A DNA stretch of 64,000 nucleotides from Nocardioides speluncae (GCF_003121585.1 NZ_QEOO01000036.1:186001-250000), one strand, 5' to 3'. Shown: positions 34,232 to 41,943, numbered from the stretch's first letter. Program-made: numbers and translations. Notes: a model not told the origin generated them from the letters alone.

Positions 34232-34881
34232 GGGAGAGCTCGGGCGTAGTGGTGATCGGCCTGGGCCGCTTCGGTGAGGCGCTGGCTCGCGAGCTGGTCG
34301 ACAGCGGGACCGAGGTGCTCGCGATCGACGCCGACCCCAAGCTGGTCCAGCAGTACGCCGGCGTCCTCACCCACACGGTGATCGCCGATGCCACCGACGA
34401 GCAGGCGCTGCGGCAGCTCGGCGTACAGGACTTCGACCGGGTGGTGGTCGCGATCGGCAGGATCGAGGCGTCGATCCTGGCCTGCTCGATCCTGGAGACG
34501 ATGGGCGTCCGCGACGTCTGGGCGAAGGCGCTGACCGAGGCGCACGCGCGGATCCTCAGGCAGATCGGCGTCCCGCACGTCATCCTCCCCGAGCACGACA
34601 TGGGCCGCCGGGTCGCGCACCTGGTCGCCGGCCGGCTGATCGACTACATCGAGTTCGACGACGGCTACGCGATCGTGAAGATGTGGCCGCCGGCCGAGAT
34701 CCTCGACGTACCGCTGGGGGAGTCGGGCGTTCGCAGGCGGTACGGCGTTACCGTGGTCGGCGTGAAGCGCAAGGGCGAGGACTTCACGCACGCCACCCAG
34801 GACACCGTCGTCAACGACGGCGACCTGATCATCGTGTCCGGCCCGAAGCGCCAGGTCGAAGACTTCGCGGAGATGCGCTGA
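34222..34881 (+). CDS. trkA: TrkA/KtrA potassium uptake regulatory subunit
   Basis: This 219-residue protein has an RCK_N domain (VVVIGLGRFGEALARELV, VLAIDADPKLVQQYA, ADATDEQALRQLG) and a TrkA_C domain (about 140-219, ending VVNDGDLIIVSGPKRQ). It gates TrkH through bound nucleotide. The start is a TTG at 34222, since no ATG or GTG lies near the beginning of the conserved region; the copy of the same TTGGCTAGGT 16 bp upstream makes the start unusual. Confidence 0.92.
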   Translation: MARWESSGVVVIGLGRFGEALARELVDSGTEVLAIDADPKLVQQYAGVLTHTVIADATDEQALRQLGVQDFDRVVVAIGRIEASILACSILETMGVRDVWAKALTEAHARILRQIGVPHVILPEHDMGRRVAHLVAGRLIDYIEFDDGYAIVKMWPPAEILDVPLGESGVRRRYGVTVVGVKRKGEDFTHATQDTVVNDGDLIIVSGPKRQVEDFAEMR

Positions 34882-34886
34882 GCCGG

Positions 34887-35687
34887 ATGCGTTCGGTCAG
34901 CGGGCGGACGGCCGCGATCCTGGCCGGGATGGTGCTGGTCGGCGGTGGCGGCGGCTGGCTGGTCGCCCACGACCGTGGTGAGGACGACCCGCCCGGCCCC
35001 TCGGCCTCACCCACCGACCAGCCTTCAGAGTCGCTGTCTTTGCAGGTCTTCTCCTGCGATGCGCTGGAGGGAGCGCTCATCGCGACGTTCGTGCTCCAGG
35101 ACGACGATTCCGCGCCCGGCGAGGAGCTGTTCCCGCGGGTGACGGTGCGCAACGAGGGCGAGGTCGACGTACTGGTGGCGCTGCAGGGGAGTGCGGCGGC
35201 CGGGCCCGACAGCACGGTCGAGTGGCCGGCCGACGACAGCCCGCTCGCGGTCGCGGCCGGCGACACGCGGTCGCGGACCCTCGGCGGCGGCGACGGGACC
35301 ACGCTCACCGTGGCCGCGGGCCAGTCGGTCACCGAGGTCACGATCTCCGGGACGGCCGAGGCCGCGTCCGGCCGGCCGGCCGACTGCCTGGTGACGGCTG
35401 AGCGTGCCAGCACCGCCGTGGTCCCGGTCTGTCTCGATGTCACGCCGCCCGCGGCGCGGCCTTATCCCGGCGTACCGCTCTCGACGACCAGCGGCACCGA
35501 CCTGGTCGACGACGTGAAGGCGCTCCAGCAGCAGCTCAATACCCTGGGCGGCGAGTGCACGGTCATCGACGGCATCTTCGGCCGAGAGACCCGGCGGATC
35601 GTGCGTGAGTTCCAGCGCACCTCCGGCCTGCGGAGGACCGGCATCGTCGACAAGGAGACCTGGGACGCGATCTTCGCGGCGTCCTAG
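34887..35687 (+). CDS. secreted peptidoglycan-binding domain protein
   Basis: This 266-residue protein has an N-terminal membrane anchor or signal (SGRTAAILAGMVLVGGGGGW), a Ser/Pro-rich linker, a beta-rich middle domain (about 50-165) with two cysteines and a C-terminal PG_binding_1 domain (about 200-265: DVKALQQQLNTL ... IDGIFGRETRRIVREFQRTSGLRRTGIVDKETW, shown in part). It begins 5 bp after trkA in the same direction and may be the last gene of the K+ operon. A link between K+ uptake and the cell wall is suggestive but unproven. Confidence 0.82.
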   Translation: MRSVSGRTAAILAGMVLVGGGGGWLVAHDRGEDDPPGPSASPTDQPSESLSLQVFSCDALEGALIATFVLQDDDSAPGEELFPRVTVRNEGEVDVLVALQGSAAAGPDSTVEWPADDSPLAVAAGDTRSRTLGGGDGTTLTVAAGQSVTEVTISGTAEAASGRPADCLVTAERASTAVVPVCLDVTPPAARPYPGVPLSTTSGTDLVDDVKALQQQLNTLGGECTVIDGIFGRETRRIVREFQRTSGLRRTGIVDKETWDAIFAAS

Positions 35688-35702
35688 TCCTGCTGTGTGC
35701 GG

Positions 35703-36398
35703 CTAGGCGGGCTCGATCTCGCCGGACAGGACGCCGGCCACCTCGTCGCTGGACCAGACCGGTCTCACCTCGCCAGTGCCGTCCGGCGTACTCCAGCCGA
35801 CCCCGGGCTCGAGGCGCCGGATCACCCGCGCCGGTACGCCGCCGACCACCGCATGGTCCTCGACCATCCCGCGGACCACCGACCCGGCGGCGACCACGAC
35901 GTTCCGGCCGATCCGGGCACCGGGCAGGATCACCGCGCCATGCCCGATCCAGGAGCCCGACCCGATGCTGACCGGCTGGTGCAGCCCGAGCTGGGCGCCG
36001 ATCGGCGTCTCCGGGTCCTGGTAGCCGTGGCTGGCGTCGGACACGAACACGTCCTGCCCGAGCCACACGTCGTCACCGAGCACGATCGACTCGTGGGCGG
36101 TCATGCTGGTGCGCGCGCCGACCACGCACCGGTCGCCGATCACCAGCCCCCGCTCCGGCAGCGTGGTCTCGTCGGGGGAGTAGCCGACGCTCAGCGTGCA
36201 GGACCGCCCGATCAGCGTCCCGGTGCCGATGTGGATGGACCGCACGCCGTACAGGGTGGCGGTGGGGAACGCCAGGCAGCTGCCCTCGCCGAAGCCTCCG
36301 AACTCGCCGGCCAACCGGGTCCCCGGCGCGGTCGCACCCATCCGTTGCACCCATACCCACAGCGCGTGGATGAGCCGGTTGACCAGTCGTCGCAGCAC
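35703..36398 (-). CDS. left-handed beta-helix (hexapeptide) acyltransferase
   Basis: This 231-residue protein has the repeated hexapeptide pattern of LbH acyltransferases: IHIGTGTLIGRSCTLSVG, LVIGDRCVVGARTSMTAHESIVLGDDVWLG and VSIGSGSWIGHGAVILPGARIG, followed by the typical VVAAGSVVRGMVEDHAVVGGVPARVI. The extended loop with DASHGYQDPETPIGAQ holds the likely catalytic His. It starts at a GTG (36398). Such enzymes acetylate sugars or antibiotics; the substrate is unknown. Confidence 0.88.
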   Translation of the reverse strand: MLRRLVNRLIHALWVWVQRMGATAPGTRLAGEFGGFGEGSCLAFPTATLYGVRSIHIGTGTLIGRSCTLSVGYSPDETTLPERGLVIGDRCVVGARTSMTAHESIVLGDDVWLGQDVFVSDASHGYQDPETPIGAQLGLHQPVSIGSGSWIGHGAVILPGARIGRNVVVAAGSVVRGMVEDHAVVGGVPARVIRRLEPGVGWSTPDGTGEVRPVWSSDEVAGVLSGEIEPA

Positions 36399-36420
36399 CG
36401 GGAGAGGCTAACTCAGGTGG

Positions 36421-36537
36421 TCAGGTCTCACACGCGACGCCGTCGCCATCTCGGTCCAGGTCGTACGGATCAGAACCGGTGACGTAGACGGGTCCGTCCG
36501 CGTACGCCGGCCCGTCGCCCGATCCGCCCGCGCAGTC
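36421..36537 (-). pseudogene. Excalibur-domain tail cut off from the PASTA gene by an amber codon
   Basis: Directly after the TAG that ends the PASTA protein, the same frame stays open for 38 codons: DCAGGSGDGPAYADGPVYVT, then GSDPYDLDRDGDGVACET and a TGA at 36421-36423. This is the Excalibur calcium-binding motif (DxDxDGxxCE). In intact proteins the joint commonly reads SDYDCAGGSG, so the TAG sits where a Tyr codon would be expected and could be a TAC-to-TAG change. Expression is possible only by readthrough. Confidence 0.75.
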
Positions 36538-37425
36538 CTAGTCCGAGGCCGGTGTCAGGCAGGGCCTATAGCCAGACGTGCAGTTCTGGGCGGGTGGGGC
36601 GAGGGGCCGGATGATGGAGGACACCACGATGGTGACGGTCGACTGCGGCTTGGCGCGGTCCGTGCCCACCGGGTTCTGCCGCAGGACGACCCCGTTCTTG
36701 CCCGACGTACGGGTTTCGACCGTCACCTTGACCTGGAAGCCCGCGCTGCGGAGTCGACTCGAGGCGTCGGACTTGGATCGGCCGACGACCGAGGGCACGC
36801 GTGGGTACGGCGCAGCCACTACCAAGACCACCGCTGATCCCGCGGGCAAGGACGCTCCGACCTTCTTGCCCTGGCGCAACACCGTGCCGCGGGGCCGGGC
36901 CGAGGGGACCTGGCGAACCTTGCTCACGACGAGTCCCGCCTCGGCGAGCGCCTTCTCCGCCTGACTGCGCGGCAGCCCTGCAATCTTCGGCATGACCGAC
37001 ACAGGCGGCTCCGTCACCTCCGGCTGCGCCTCGTCCGTCGGCGACGGCGCGAGCCCGGAGGCGTTCGCATCTGCTGTGGGTGCGGCTTCCTCCTTCGGCG
37101 GCGAGGTGCCGTCGTCGGTCAGGCCCACGCCAACGAAGAGCGCGACCGTTGCCAGCGTCACGCCGACTCGCAGCCAGAGAGACAGGCCGGGTCTGCGCCA
37201 CAGCCCGACCAATCCGAACGGCAGGCAGATGAGAAGCCCCGGCACGACCGCCCACCAGGTTTGCCACCAAGACAGGGGCTTGGGCGGGGCGGCGCCCCAG
37301 CCCTCACTCTTGGGCAGGGTATGAACGGTCCACCTTCGACCATCCCAATATCGGACCAGCCCAGCATCGCTCGGGTCTGCATACCAGTCCGGTCTCGCGC
37401 CGGTGCCCCACCCTGACGTCGCCAT
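36538..37425 (-). CDS. DUF2510/PASTA membrane protein, truncated before its Excalibur domain
   Basis: This 295-residue protein has an N-terminal DUF2510 domain (PDWYADPSDAGLVRYWDGRRWT), two membrane segments (about 52-100), an acidic linker and two PASTA domains: about 146-210 (VMPKIAGLPRSQAEKALAEAG) and about 211-275 (VPSVVGRSKSDASSRLRSAG). The end, NCTSGYRPCLTPASD, is the usual lead into an Excalibur domain, which follows in frame after the TAG at 36538-36540. A GGGAGG site precedes ATG 37425. PASTA domains bind muropeptides or beta-lactams, so a cell-wall role is likely. Confidence 0.85.
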   Translation of the reverse strand: MATSGWGTGARPDWYADPSDAGLVRYWDGRRWTVHTLPKSEGWGAAPPKPLSWWQTWWAVVPGLLICLPFGLVGLWRRPGLSLWLRVGVTLATVALFVGVGLTDDGTSPPKEEAAPTADANASGLAPSPTDEAQPEVTEPPVSVMPKIAGLPRSQAEKALAEAGLVVSKVRQVPSARPRGTVLRQGKKVGASLPAGSAVVLVVAAPYPRVPSVVGRSKSDASSRLRSAGFQVKVTVETRTSGKNGVVLRQNPVGTDRAKPQSTVTIVVSSIIRPLAPPAQNCTSGYRPCLTPASD

Positions 37426-37591
37426 GACATTGCCTCCCCTGTGACGGCGACCCTCACCGTTTCAGACACCGGCTGGTCACGTGAGGCGAACGCGGACAGC
37501 AAAGGCAAGATGACTCTGGTTAGTCACCTTGTCGTGCAGAGGTGAGCTACAGCGCCGCGCCCGTTCGGCCGACCTCGGTGACCAATGTGGG

Positions 37592-38716
37592 TCAGTCGCA
37601 GAATGCCTCGTCCAGCAGTGCCTCGACGGCGTCGTCTGGGTCGCCGTCGAAGTTCGGGGTGGCGACCACGGTGACCTGGCGGCGCAGGTCCTCGGAGGTG
37701 AACGCCCAGGACTGGTAGCTCAGGGCGTCGCCGTCGTTGCCGTAGGCGCGGACTCCGCACGTGGTGTCGATCCAGGCCAGCCCGAGGCCGTACTTCCGGC
37801 CGCCCGGGACACCCTGCTTCTTCATCTCGTCCAGGAGGTGGTCGGGCAGCAGGTGCCCGCCGAGCAGCGCTGCGAAGAACGTGCTGAGGTCCTTGGTCGT
37901 GGAGATCAGCTCGCCGGCCGCACCGAACAGGGACGGGTTCATCTCGGTGAAGTCGACCAGGTCCGGCTTCTCGCCGCCGCGGTCGACGGGTGCGTAGCCG
38001 CGCGGGTACGGCCCACGGATCCACGGCGACGTCCCCGGCATCGTGGTCTGGCTCAGCCCCAGCGGCCAGATCAGCCGCCGCTCGATCTCCTTGGCGTACG
38101 ACCGGCCGGTGACCTTCTCGACGATCATCCCGAGCAGCGTGTAGTTGGTGTTGGAGTACTCGAAGACCGTGCCCGGCGGCTCCGGCCGCGGCGGCCTGGC
38201 CACCGCGCGCGCCACCTGCTCGGCGGGCGTCCAGGTCCGCCACCGGTACTCGAGGAACTCCGGGCTCGGCGGCAGCTGCAGCGTGCGCCGGAAGTCGAAC
38301 AGCCCGCTGGTGTGGTTGAGCAGGTGCCGCACCTTGATCTTGTCCCCGCCGGGTACGACGCCCGGCAGCCACCTCTCCACCGAGTCATCGAGCCGCAGCC
38401 GATTCTTGTCGACGAGCTGCAGGACGACCGTGGCCAGGAACGTCTTGGTGATGCTGCCCGCCCGGAACCTGCCGTGGAGCGGCACCGGCCGGTTCGTGCC
38501 GAGCGCGGCGACCCCGCTGCGCGCCCGGTGTACGCCGTCCTCGTCGTCGCGTACCTCCGCCAGCGCGCCGACCGCGCCGGCCGCCACCACGTCGTCCAGC
38601 CGCTCCTGCAGCCCGAGGCGGTCTGCGTCCTCGCGTTGGGCAACGGCCGCTGCCGGCGCAGCCACCACCGCCAACGTCGTTGTCGCCGCCACCATTGCCC
38701 GCCGTACCTGACCCAT
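37592..38716 (-). CDS. secreted serine hydrolase (class C beta-lactamase / D-Ala-D-Ala carboxypeptidase family)
   Basis: This 374-residue protein has a signal peptide (residues 1-26) and the penicillin-recognising fold: S88-x2-K91 in FRAGSITKT, the Y-x-N motif in FEYSNTNYTLLG and a third motif region near GVRAYGNDGDALSYQSW instead of a clean KTG. It is predicted to act outside the cell on D-amino-acid esters or peptides. A true beta-lactamase role is uncertain because this family is broad. It stands in the same direction as the PASTA gene but with 166 bp between them. Confidence 0.88.
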   Translation of the reverse strand: MGQVRRAMVAATTTLAVVAAPAAAVAQREDADRLGLQERLDDVVAAGAVGALAEVRDDEDGVHRARSGVAALGTNRPVPLHGRFRAGSITKTFLATVVLQLVDKNRLRLDDSVERWLPGVVPGGDKIKVRHLLNHTSGLFDFRRTLQLPPSPEFLEYRWRTWTPAEQVARAVARPPRPEPPGTVFEYSNTNYTLLGMIVEKVTGRSYAKEIERRLIWPLGLSQTTMPGTSPWIRGPYPRGYAPVDRGGEKPDLVDFTEMNPSLFGAAGELISTTKDLSTFFAALLGGHLLPDHLLDEMKKQGVPGGRKYGLGLAWIDTTCGVRAYGNDGDALSYQSWAFTSEDLRRQVTVVATPNFDGDPDDAVEALLDEAFCD

Positions 38717-38819
38717 TGCCGCTCTCCCGTCCGCAGTGCTTTACCTACGAGCCTTGCGGGGGAGCAGCGACCACCCCATCGGGGAATGCCCTGGTTGAGC
38801 ACCCAGTTCACCCGACTCC

Positions 38820-38825
38820 TAGGGT
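38820..38825 (+). promoter_or_regulatory. -10 box (TAGGGT) of the VOC gene
   Basis: TAGGGT ends 6 bp before the ATG at 38832. Confidence 0.5.
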
Positions 38826-38831
38826 GAACCA

Positions 38832-39221
38832 ATGACATCGGTTAAGGAGATTCAGATCGCCTTCGACTGCGCTGAGCCGGGGCGCGTTGCCCGCTTCTGG
38901 TGCGAGGCGCTGGGGTACGTCGTACCTCCGGGAATGGAGGGCGACGAGTCATGGGCGGCCTGCGTGGATCCCAACGGCGTCAGCCCGCGGTTCTACTTCC
39001 AGCGCGTCCCCGAAGGCAAGGTCGTCAAGAACCGGCTGCACATCGATGTGCGCACCGCCACCGGGCTGGTGGGGGAGGAGCGGGTAGCCACCCTCGAGGC
39101 CGAGTGCACCCGCCTGGTCGCGCTCGGCGCGACCCGCGTGGAGCTGCTCCTCGCCGATGAGGAGAACGAGTCGATCATCGTGATGCAGGACGTCGAGGGC
39201 AACGAGTTCTGCCTCGACTGA
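38832..39221 (+). CDS. VOC superfamily (glyoxalase-like) protein
   Basis: This 129-residue protein is of the glyoxalase/bleomycin-resistance fold, with IQIAFDCAEPGRVARFWCEALGY at the start, RFYFQRVPEGKVVKNRLHIDV in the middle and VMQDVEGNEFCLD at the end. The His in RLHIDV and Glu in NEFCLD would be metal ligands. It belongs to the short single-module VOC group with unknown substrates. It ends at a strong bidirectional hairpin before the tRNA cluster. Confidence 0.88.
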   Translation: MTSVKEIQIAFDCAEPGRVARFWCEALGYVVPPGMEGDESWAACVDPNGVSPRFYFQRVPEGKVVKNRLHIDVRTATGLVGEERVATLEAECTRLVALGATRVELLLADEENESIIVMQDVEGNEFCLD

Positions 39222-39243
39222 GCCGCCGCTCCGTGACACGAAG

Positions 39244-39274
39244 AAGCCCCTCAGCCAACTTGGCTGAGGGGCTT
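39244..39274. terminator. bidirectional hairpin terminator
   Basis: A perfect 14-bp stem (AAGCCCCTCAGCCA with TGGCTGAGGGGCTT) and a 3-base loop lie between the VOC gene (plus) and the tRNA genes (minus). It can end transcripts from both sides. Confidence 0.88.
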
Positions 39275-39284
39275 GTCTGTGCGT

Positions 39285-39359
39285 TGGTGGGCGATACTGG
39301 GTTTGAACCAGTGACCTCTTCCGTGTCAAGGAAGCGCGCTACCACTGCGCCAATCGCCC
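39285..39359 (-). tRNA. tRNA-Val(GAC)
   Basis: A 72-base cloverleaf plus encoded CCA. The acceptor GGGCGAT pairs with ATCGCCC, the anticodon arm is CTTCC-TTGACAC-GGAAG with anticodon GAC, and the T arm contains GGTTCAAACCC. It is last in a Gly-Cys-Val cluster. Confidence 0.95.
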
Positions 39360-39360
39360 G

Positions 39361-39431
39361 AGGTGGAGACGGGATTTGAACCCGTGTACACGGATTTGCA
39401 GTCCGTTGCCTCGCCTCTCGGCCACTCCACC
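39361..39431 (-). tRNA. tRNA-Cys(GCA)
   Basis: A 71-base cloverleaf with acceptor GGTGGAG/CTCCACC and anticodon loop CTGCAAA (anticodon GCA). CCA is not encoded. One base separates it from tRNA-Val. Confidence 0.95.
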
Positions 39432-39455
39432 ACCGCGGAGGCTTCGACCTCTCCG

Positions 39456-39528
39456 AGCGGACGACGAGGCTCGAACTCGCGACCTCAACCTTGGCAAGGT
39501 TGCGCTCTACCAACTGAGCTACGTCCGC
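39456..39528 (-). tRNA. tRNA-Gly(GCC)
   Basis: A 73-base cloverleaf with acceptor GCGGACG/CGTCCGC hand-paired at 39522-39528 and 39457-39463, and anticodon loop TTGCCAA (anticodon GCC). CCA is not encoded. Confidence 0.95.
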
Positions 39529-39650
39529 TTGCGATCCCTGACGAAGTGGCTCCGTCTGGGCTGCGTGAGAACATTAGCCCAGACCCAGGGACATGCAAAA
39601 TCGGTTCCACGGAGGCGTGTCCAGGCAGCAGTCGGAGCCGGGCTGAGGTC

Positions 39651-39656
39651 TAGATT
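39651..39656 (+). promoter_or_regulatory. -10 box (TAGATT) of the aminotransferase IV gene
   Basis: TAGATT ends 6 bp before the ATG at 39663 and favours that ATG over the GTG at 39657. Confidence 0.5.
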
Positions 39657-39662
39657 GTGCGC

Positions 39663-40484
39663 ATGCGGGCGTGGATGAACGGTGAACTACTCACCGACCC
39701 GGCTGTCCCGGCGATCGGGATCAGTGACCACGGTCTGACCGTCGGCGACGGGGTGTTCGAGTCGGTCAAGGTCCTCGACAACGTGCCGTTCGCGCTGACC
39801 CGGCACATCGAGCGGCTGGTGCGGTCGGCCGCGGGGCTGGGACTGCCGCCGGTCGACCGGGAAGCGGTACGCCGCGGGGTCGCGGCGACACTGGAGGGGC
39901 AGGACCTGCCACTGGGTCGGCTCCGGGTGACCTATACCGCCGGTCCGGGGCCGTTCGGGTCGGGCCGCGGAGGCGGTCCGCCGACGCTTCTGGTGGTGGC
40001 CGACGCGATGCAGCCGTGGCCGGCGACCACTGCGATCGCCACCGTGCCGTGGCCGCGCAACGAGCGGGGCGCGCTCGCCGGCCTCAAGACCACGTCGTAC
40101 GCCGAGAACGTCCTCGCGCTGGCCCGGGCCCGCGAGGCGGGGGCGACCGAGGCGATCTTCGCGAACACCCGCGGCAACCTGTGCGAGGGCACCGGCTCGA
40201 ACATCTTCTACGTCGTCGACGGCGAGCTGCGGACGCCGACCCTGGAGAGCGGCTGCCTGGCCGGAGTGACTCGGGCCCTGCTCCTGGAGTGGTACGGCGC
40301 GCGCGAGGTCGACGACCCGATCGAGATCCTGCACGGAGCGAGCGAGATCTTCCTGGTGAGCACCACCAGAGACGTCCAGGGCGTGCACACCTGCGACGGC
40401 CGCGAGCTGGCGGCGCCGGGGCCGATCACTGCAGCGGCGGCCGCGGCCTGGCTGGCCGGAGAAGCACAGGACCTCGACCCCTAG
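39663..40484 (+). CDS. class IV PLP enzyme (aminodeoxychorismate lyase / branched-chain aminotransferase-like)
   Basis: This 273-residue fold-type IV PLP enzyme has SDHGLTVGDGVFESVKV near the start, the PLP lysine K142 in GLKTTSYAENV, the phosphate-binding NLCEGTGSNIF and the late SGCLAGVTRALLLEW and EIFLVSTTRDVQGV. The size and SDHG start fit aminodeoxychorismate lyase (PabC, folate pathway), but D-amino acid and branched-chain aminotransferases are close. No folate gene is adjacent, so the assignment stays at family level. Confidence 0.85.
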   Translation: MRAWMNGELLTDPAVPAIGISDHGLTVGDGVFESVKVLDNVPFALTRHIERLVRSAAGLGLPPVDREAVRRGVAATLEGQDLPLGRLRVTYTAGPGPFGSGRGGGPPTLLVVADAMQPWPATTAIATVPWPRNERGALAGLKTTSYAENVLALARAREAGATEAIFANTRGNLCEGTGSNIFYVVDGELRTPTLESGCLAGVTRALLLEWYGAREVDDPIEILHGASEIFLVSTTRDVQGVHTCDGRELAAPGPITAAAAAAWLAGEAQDLDP

Positions 40485-40524
40485 TCGGGTCGAGGTCCGC
40501 GGCTGAGCGCCAGACGGGTTGCGA

Positions 40525-40962
40525 TCAGTTCGTGCGGCCGAGGAGCGCCTCGACCAAGGTCTCGATGTCGATGTTGCTCGACTCGGAGCCGGCGGGGACC
40601 TGCGTCAGCGTCCGGCTCACGAAGTGCTGGACGTCGGCGGTGCGGGCCTGTGCCATCAGCTCGCCGTCGGGCGAGGAAAGCTCGATGATCACGACCGCGC
40701 GGCCCTGCGTGTCGAGGCAGGGCCAGATGTGTACGTCGCCCTCGCCGGCCGGGTTGTTCATGCCCTGGATCAGCAGGTCACGACCGAACATCCAGGTCAC
40801 CGCGGCGTGCGGAGTGCGGAACGTCATGGTCACGGCGTACGGGTCCGAAGGATCGAATCCGAACGTCACGTCGAGGGTCGTGACGCCGCCGGTGCTGTCG
40901 ACGCAGTCAACCGTCAGGTCGTGGGAGACGACCTGAACGATGTCTCGATGCTGGTAACTCAT
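40525..40962 (-). CDS. SsgA-family sporulation/cell division protein
   Basis: This 145-residue protein has the SsgA/SsgB family core: FDPSDPYAVTMTFRTPHAAVTWMFGRDLLIQGMNNPAGEGDVHIWP (described in part), then VVIIELSSPDGELMAQARTADVQHFVSRTLTQVPAG. In Streptomyces these proteins position FtsZ and guide septum formation and wall remodelling. The order of blocks matches SsgB closely, so this is probably the core member of the family in a non-streptomycete. The gene is isolated, with a divergent membrane protein 142 bp away. Confidence 0.85.
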   Translation of the reverse strand: MSYQHRDIVQVVSHDLTVDCVDSTGGVTTLDVTFGFDPSDPYAVTMTFRTPHAAVTWMFGRDLLIQGMNNPAGEGDVHIWPCLDTQGRAVVIIELSSPDGELMAQARTADVQHFVSRTLTQVPAGSESSNIDIETLVEALLGRTN

Positions 40963-41092
40963 GGGACCTCCGGGTTGCCGTTACACCGTTGGAACGGGTG
41001 ACCTCTGCGGACATGACGCGGTTTCCGCGAAACTGAGTTTTTGTACGAATTGCGTGATCTGTGATGCTTTAACGGCGGATGGTGCACGTCGC

Positions 41093-41098
41093 TACGCT
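41093..41098 (+). promoter_or_regulatory. -10 box (TACGCT) of the PGPGW protein gene
   Basis: TACGCT ends 6 bp before the GTG at 41105, the same box and spacing as at the LuxR gene starting at 43028 (minus). Confidence 0.5.
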
Positions 41099-41104
41099 CG
41101 ACTT

Positions 41105-41602
41105 GTGTCAGCTGGAGGTGCAGTGTCCGAGTCGCCCGTTCCCGAGAGCCCCGAGGACGGGCCTGAGCTCAAGGAGCCCGGGCCGCTGAAACGGCTGCAT
41201 GAGCGCATGCACCGCAATCCGGTCACCGGCCTGATCACCAAGATCGTGGTCACCATCGCCGGGGTCGTGGTGCTCACCGCCGGGGTGATCATGATGGTGA
41301 CACCCGGCCCGGGCATCGTCGGGATCGCCCTCGGCCTCGGCATCCTTGCCACCGAGTACCACTGGGCGCGGCGGCTGCTCCACTACGCGAAGCGCAAGGC
41401 GGAGGAGGCCGCCGCCAAGGCGAGGGCGGTCGATCCCGCCGTACGCCGCCGCCGGATCATCCTCGGCACCCTCGCCGTCCTCGTGGTCGTCGGCGGGGTC
41501 GCGGCGTACGTCTATGCCTACGACTGGCCGAACTACGCCGTCGACGGCTGGGACTGGGTGCAGGACATCGCCGGCTTCGTGCCGGAGCTACCTGGAATGT
41601 GA
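41105..41602 (+). CDS. PGPGW/TIGR02611 family transmembrane protein
   Basis: This 165-residue protein has an acidic N-terminus (ESPEDGPELKEPGPLKRLHE), a first membrane helix (ITKIVVTIAGVVVLTAGVIM), the signature MVTPGPGIVGIALGLGILA, a basic helical linker rich in K, A and R, and a last membrane helix (ILGTLAVLVVVGGVAAYVYA). GTG 41105 fits the leaderless box; a GTG at 41123 behind GGAGG is the alternative. Function is unknown. It is divergent from the SsgA-like gene. Confidence 0.82.
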   Translation: MSAGGAVSESPVPESPEDGPELKEPGPLKRLHERMHRNPVTGLITKIVVTIAGVVVLTAGVIMMVTPGPGIVGIALGLGILATEYHWARRLLHYAKRKAEEAAAKARAVDPAVRRRRIILGTLAVLVVVGGVAAYVYAYDWPNYAVDGWDWVQDIAGFVPELPGM

Positions 41603-41667
41603 CCGGCCGAATGTGAATGGGCCTCGGCGATGCGCTAATGTCTCCGACGCACCGCAGCAACATCAGC

Positions 41668-41739
41668 GGGCGATTGGCGCAGTGGTAGCGCGCTTCGTTC
41701 ACACCGAAGAGGTCACTGGTTCGAACCCAGTATCGCCCA
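41668..41739 (+). tRNA. tRNA-Val(CAC)
   Basis: A 72-base cloverleaf with acceptor GGGCGAT/ATCGCCC, anticodon arm CTTCG-TTCACAC-CGAAG (anticodon CAC) and T arm with GGTTCGAACCC. CCG follows the discriminator, so CCA is not encoded. Two damaged copies follow in tandem. Confidence 0.94.
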
Positions 41740-41756
41740 CCGAAGGTATTTTCGAC

Positions 41757-41821
41757 GTCGTGGTAGCGCGGCTCTGCCGGTCGCACCGAAGAGGTCACTG
41801 GTTCGAACCCAGTATCGCCCA
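41757..41821 (+). pseudogene. first tandem tRNA-Val remnant
   Basis: It keeps the D-loop sequence GTGGTAGCGCG and the whole 3' half (CACCGAAGAGGTCACTGGTT onward to ATCGCCCA). The 5' acceptor strand is gone and the anticodon arm is replaced by GGCTCTGCCGGTCG. Followed by CCG. It is identical over 65 bases to the next copy. Confidence 0.8.
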
Positions 41822-41837
41822 CCGAAGGTCCCTCGAT

Positions 41838-41905
41838 GTCGTGGTAGCGCGGCTCTGCCGGTCGCACCGAAGAGGTCACTGGTTCGAACCCAGTATCGCC
41901 CACCA
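41838..41905 (+). pseudogene. second tandem tRNA-Val remnant, with CCA
   Basis: The 65 bases at 41838-41902 equal the previous remnant (81-bp period), but this copy is followed by CCA at 41903-41905 and then the terminator. This end probably represents the original 3' end of the tRNA gene before the tandem expansion. Confidence 0.8.
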
Positions 41906-41914
41906 GAATCCCCC

Positions 41915-41943
41915 AGAGCCTCCGCCGAATCGGCGGAGGCTCT
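41915..41943 (+). terminator. hairpin terminator after the tRNA-Val array
   Basis: AGAGCCTCCGCCG pairs perfectly with CGGCGGAGGCTCT (13 bp) around the loop AAT. It lies between the tRNA array (plus) and the convergent LuxR gene (minus). Confidence 0.85.

Noticed and set aside
39175..39513. ORFs across 39175-39653 on both strands
   Set aside because: They run through three tRNA genes and have no coding character.
41457..41903. Minus-strand ORF with a repeated GDTGFEPVTSSV peptide
   Set aside because: It is the antisense translation of the tRNA-Val gene and its two remnants; this peptide is a well-known artefact of tRNA regions.
41668..41905. CRISPR-like array
   Set aside because: The 81-bp repeats are tRNA-derived, with only two or three units and no cas genes.
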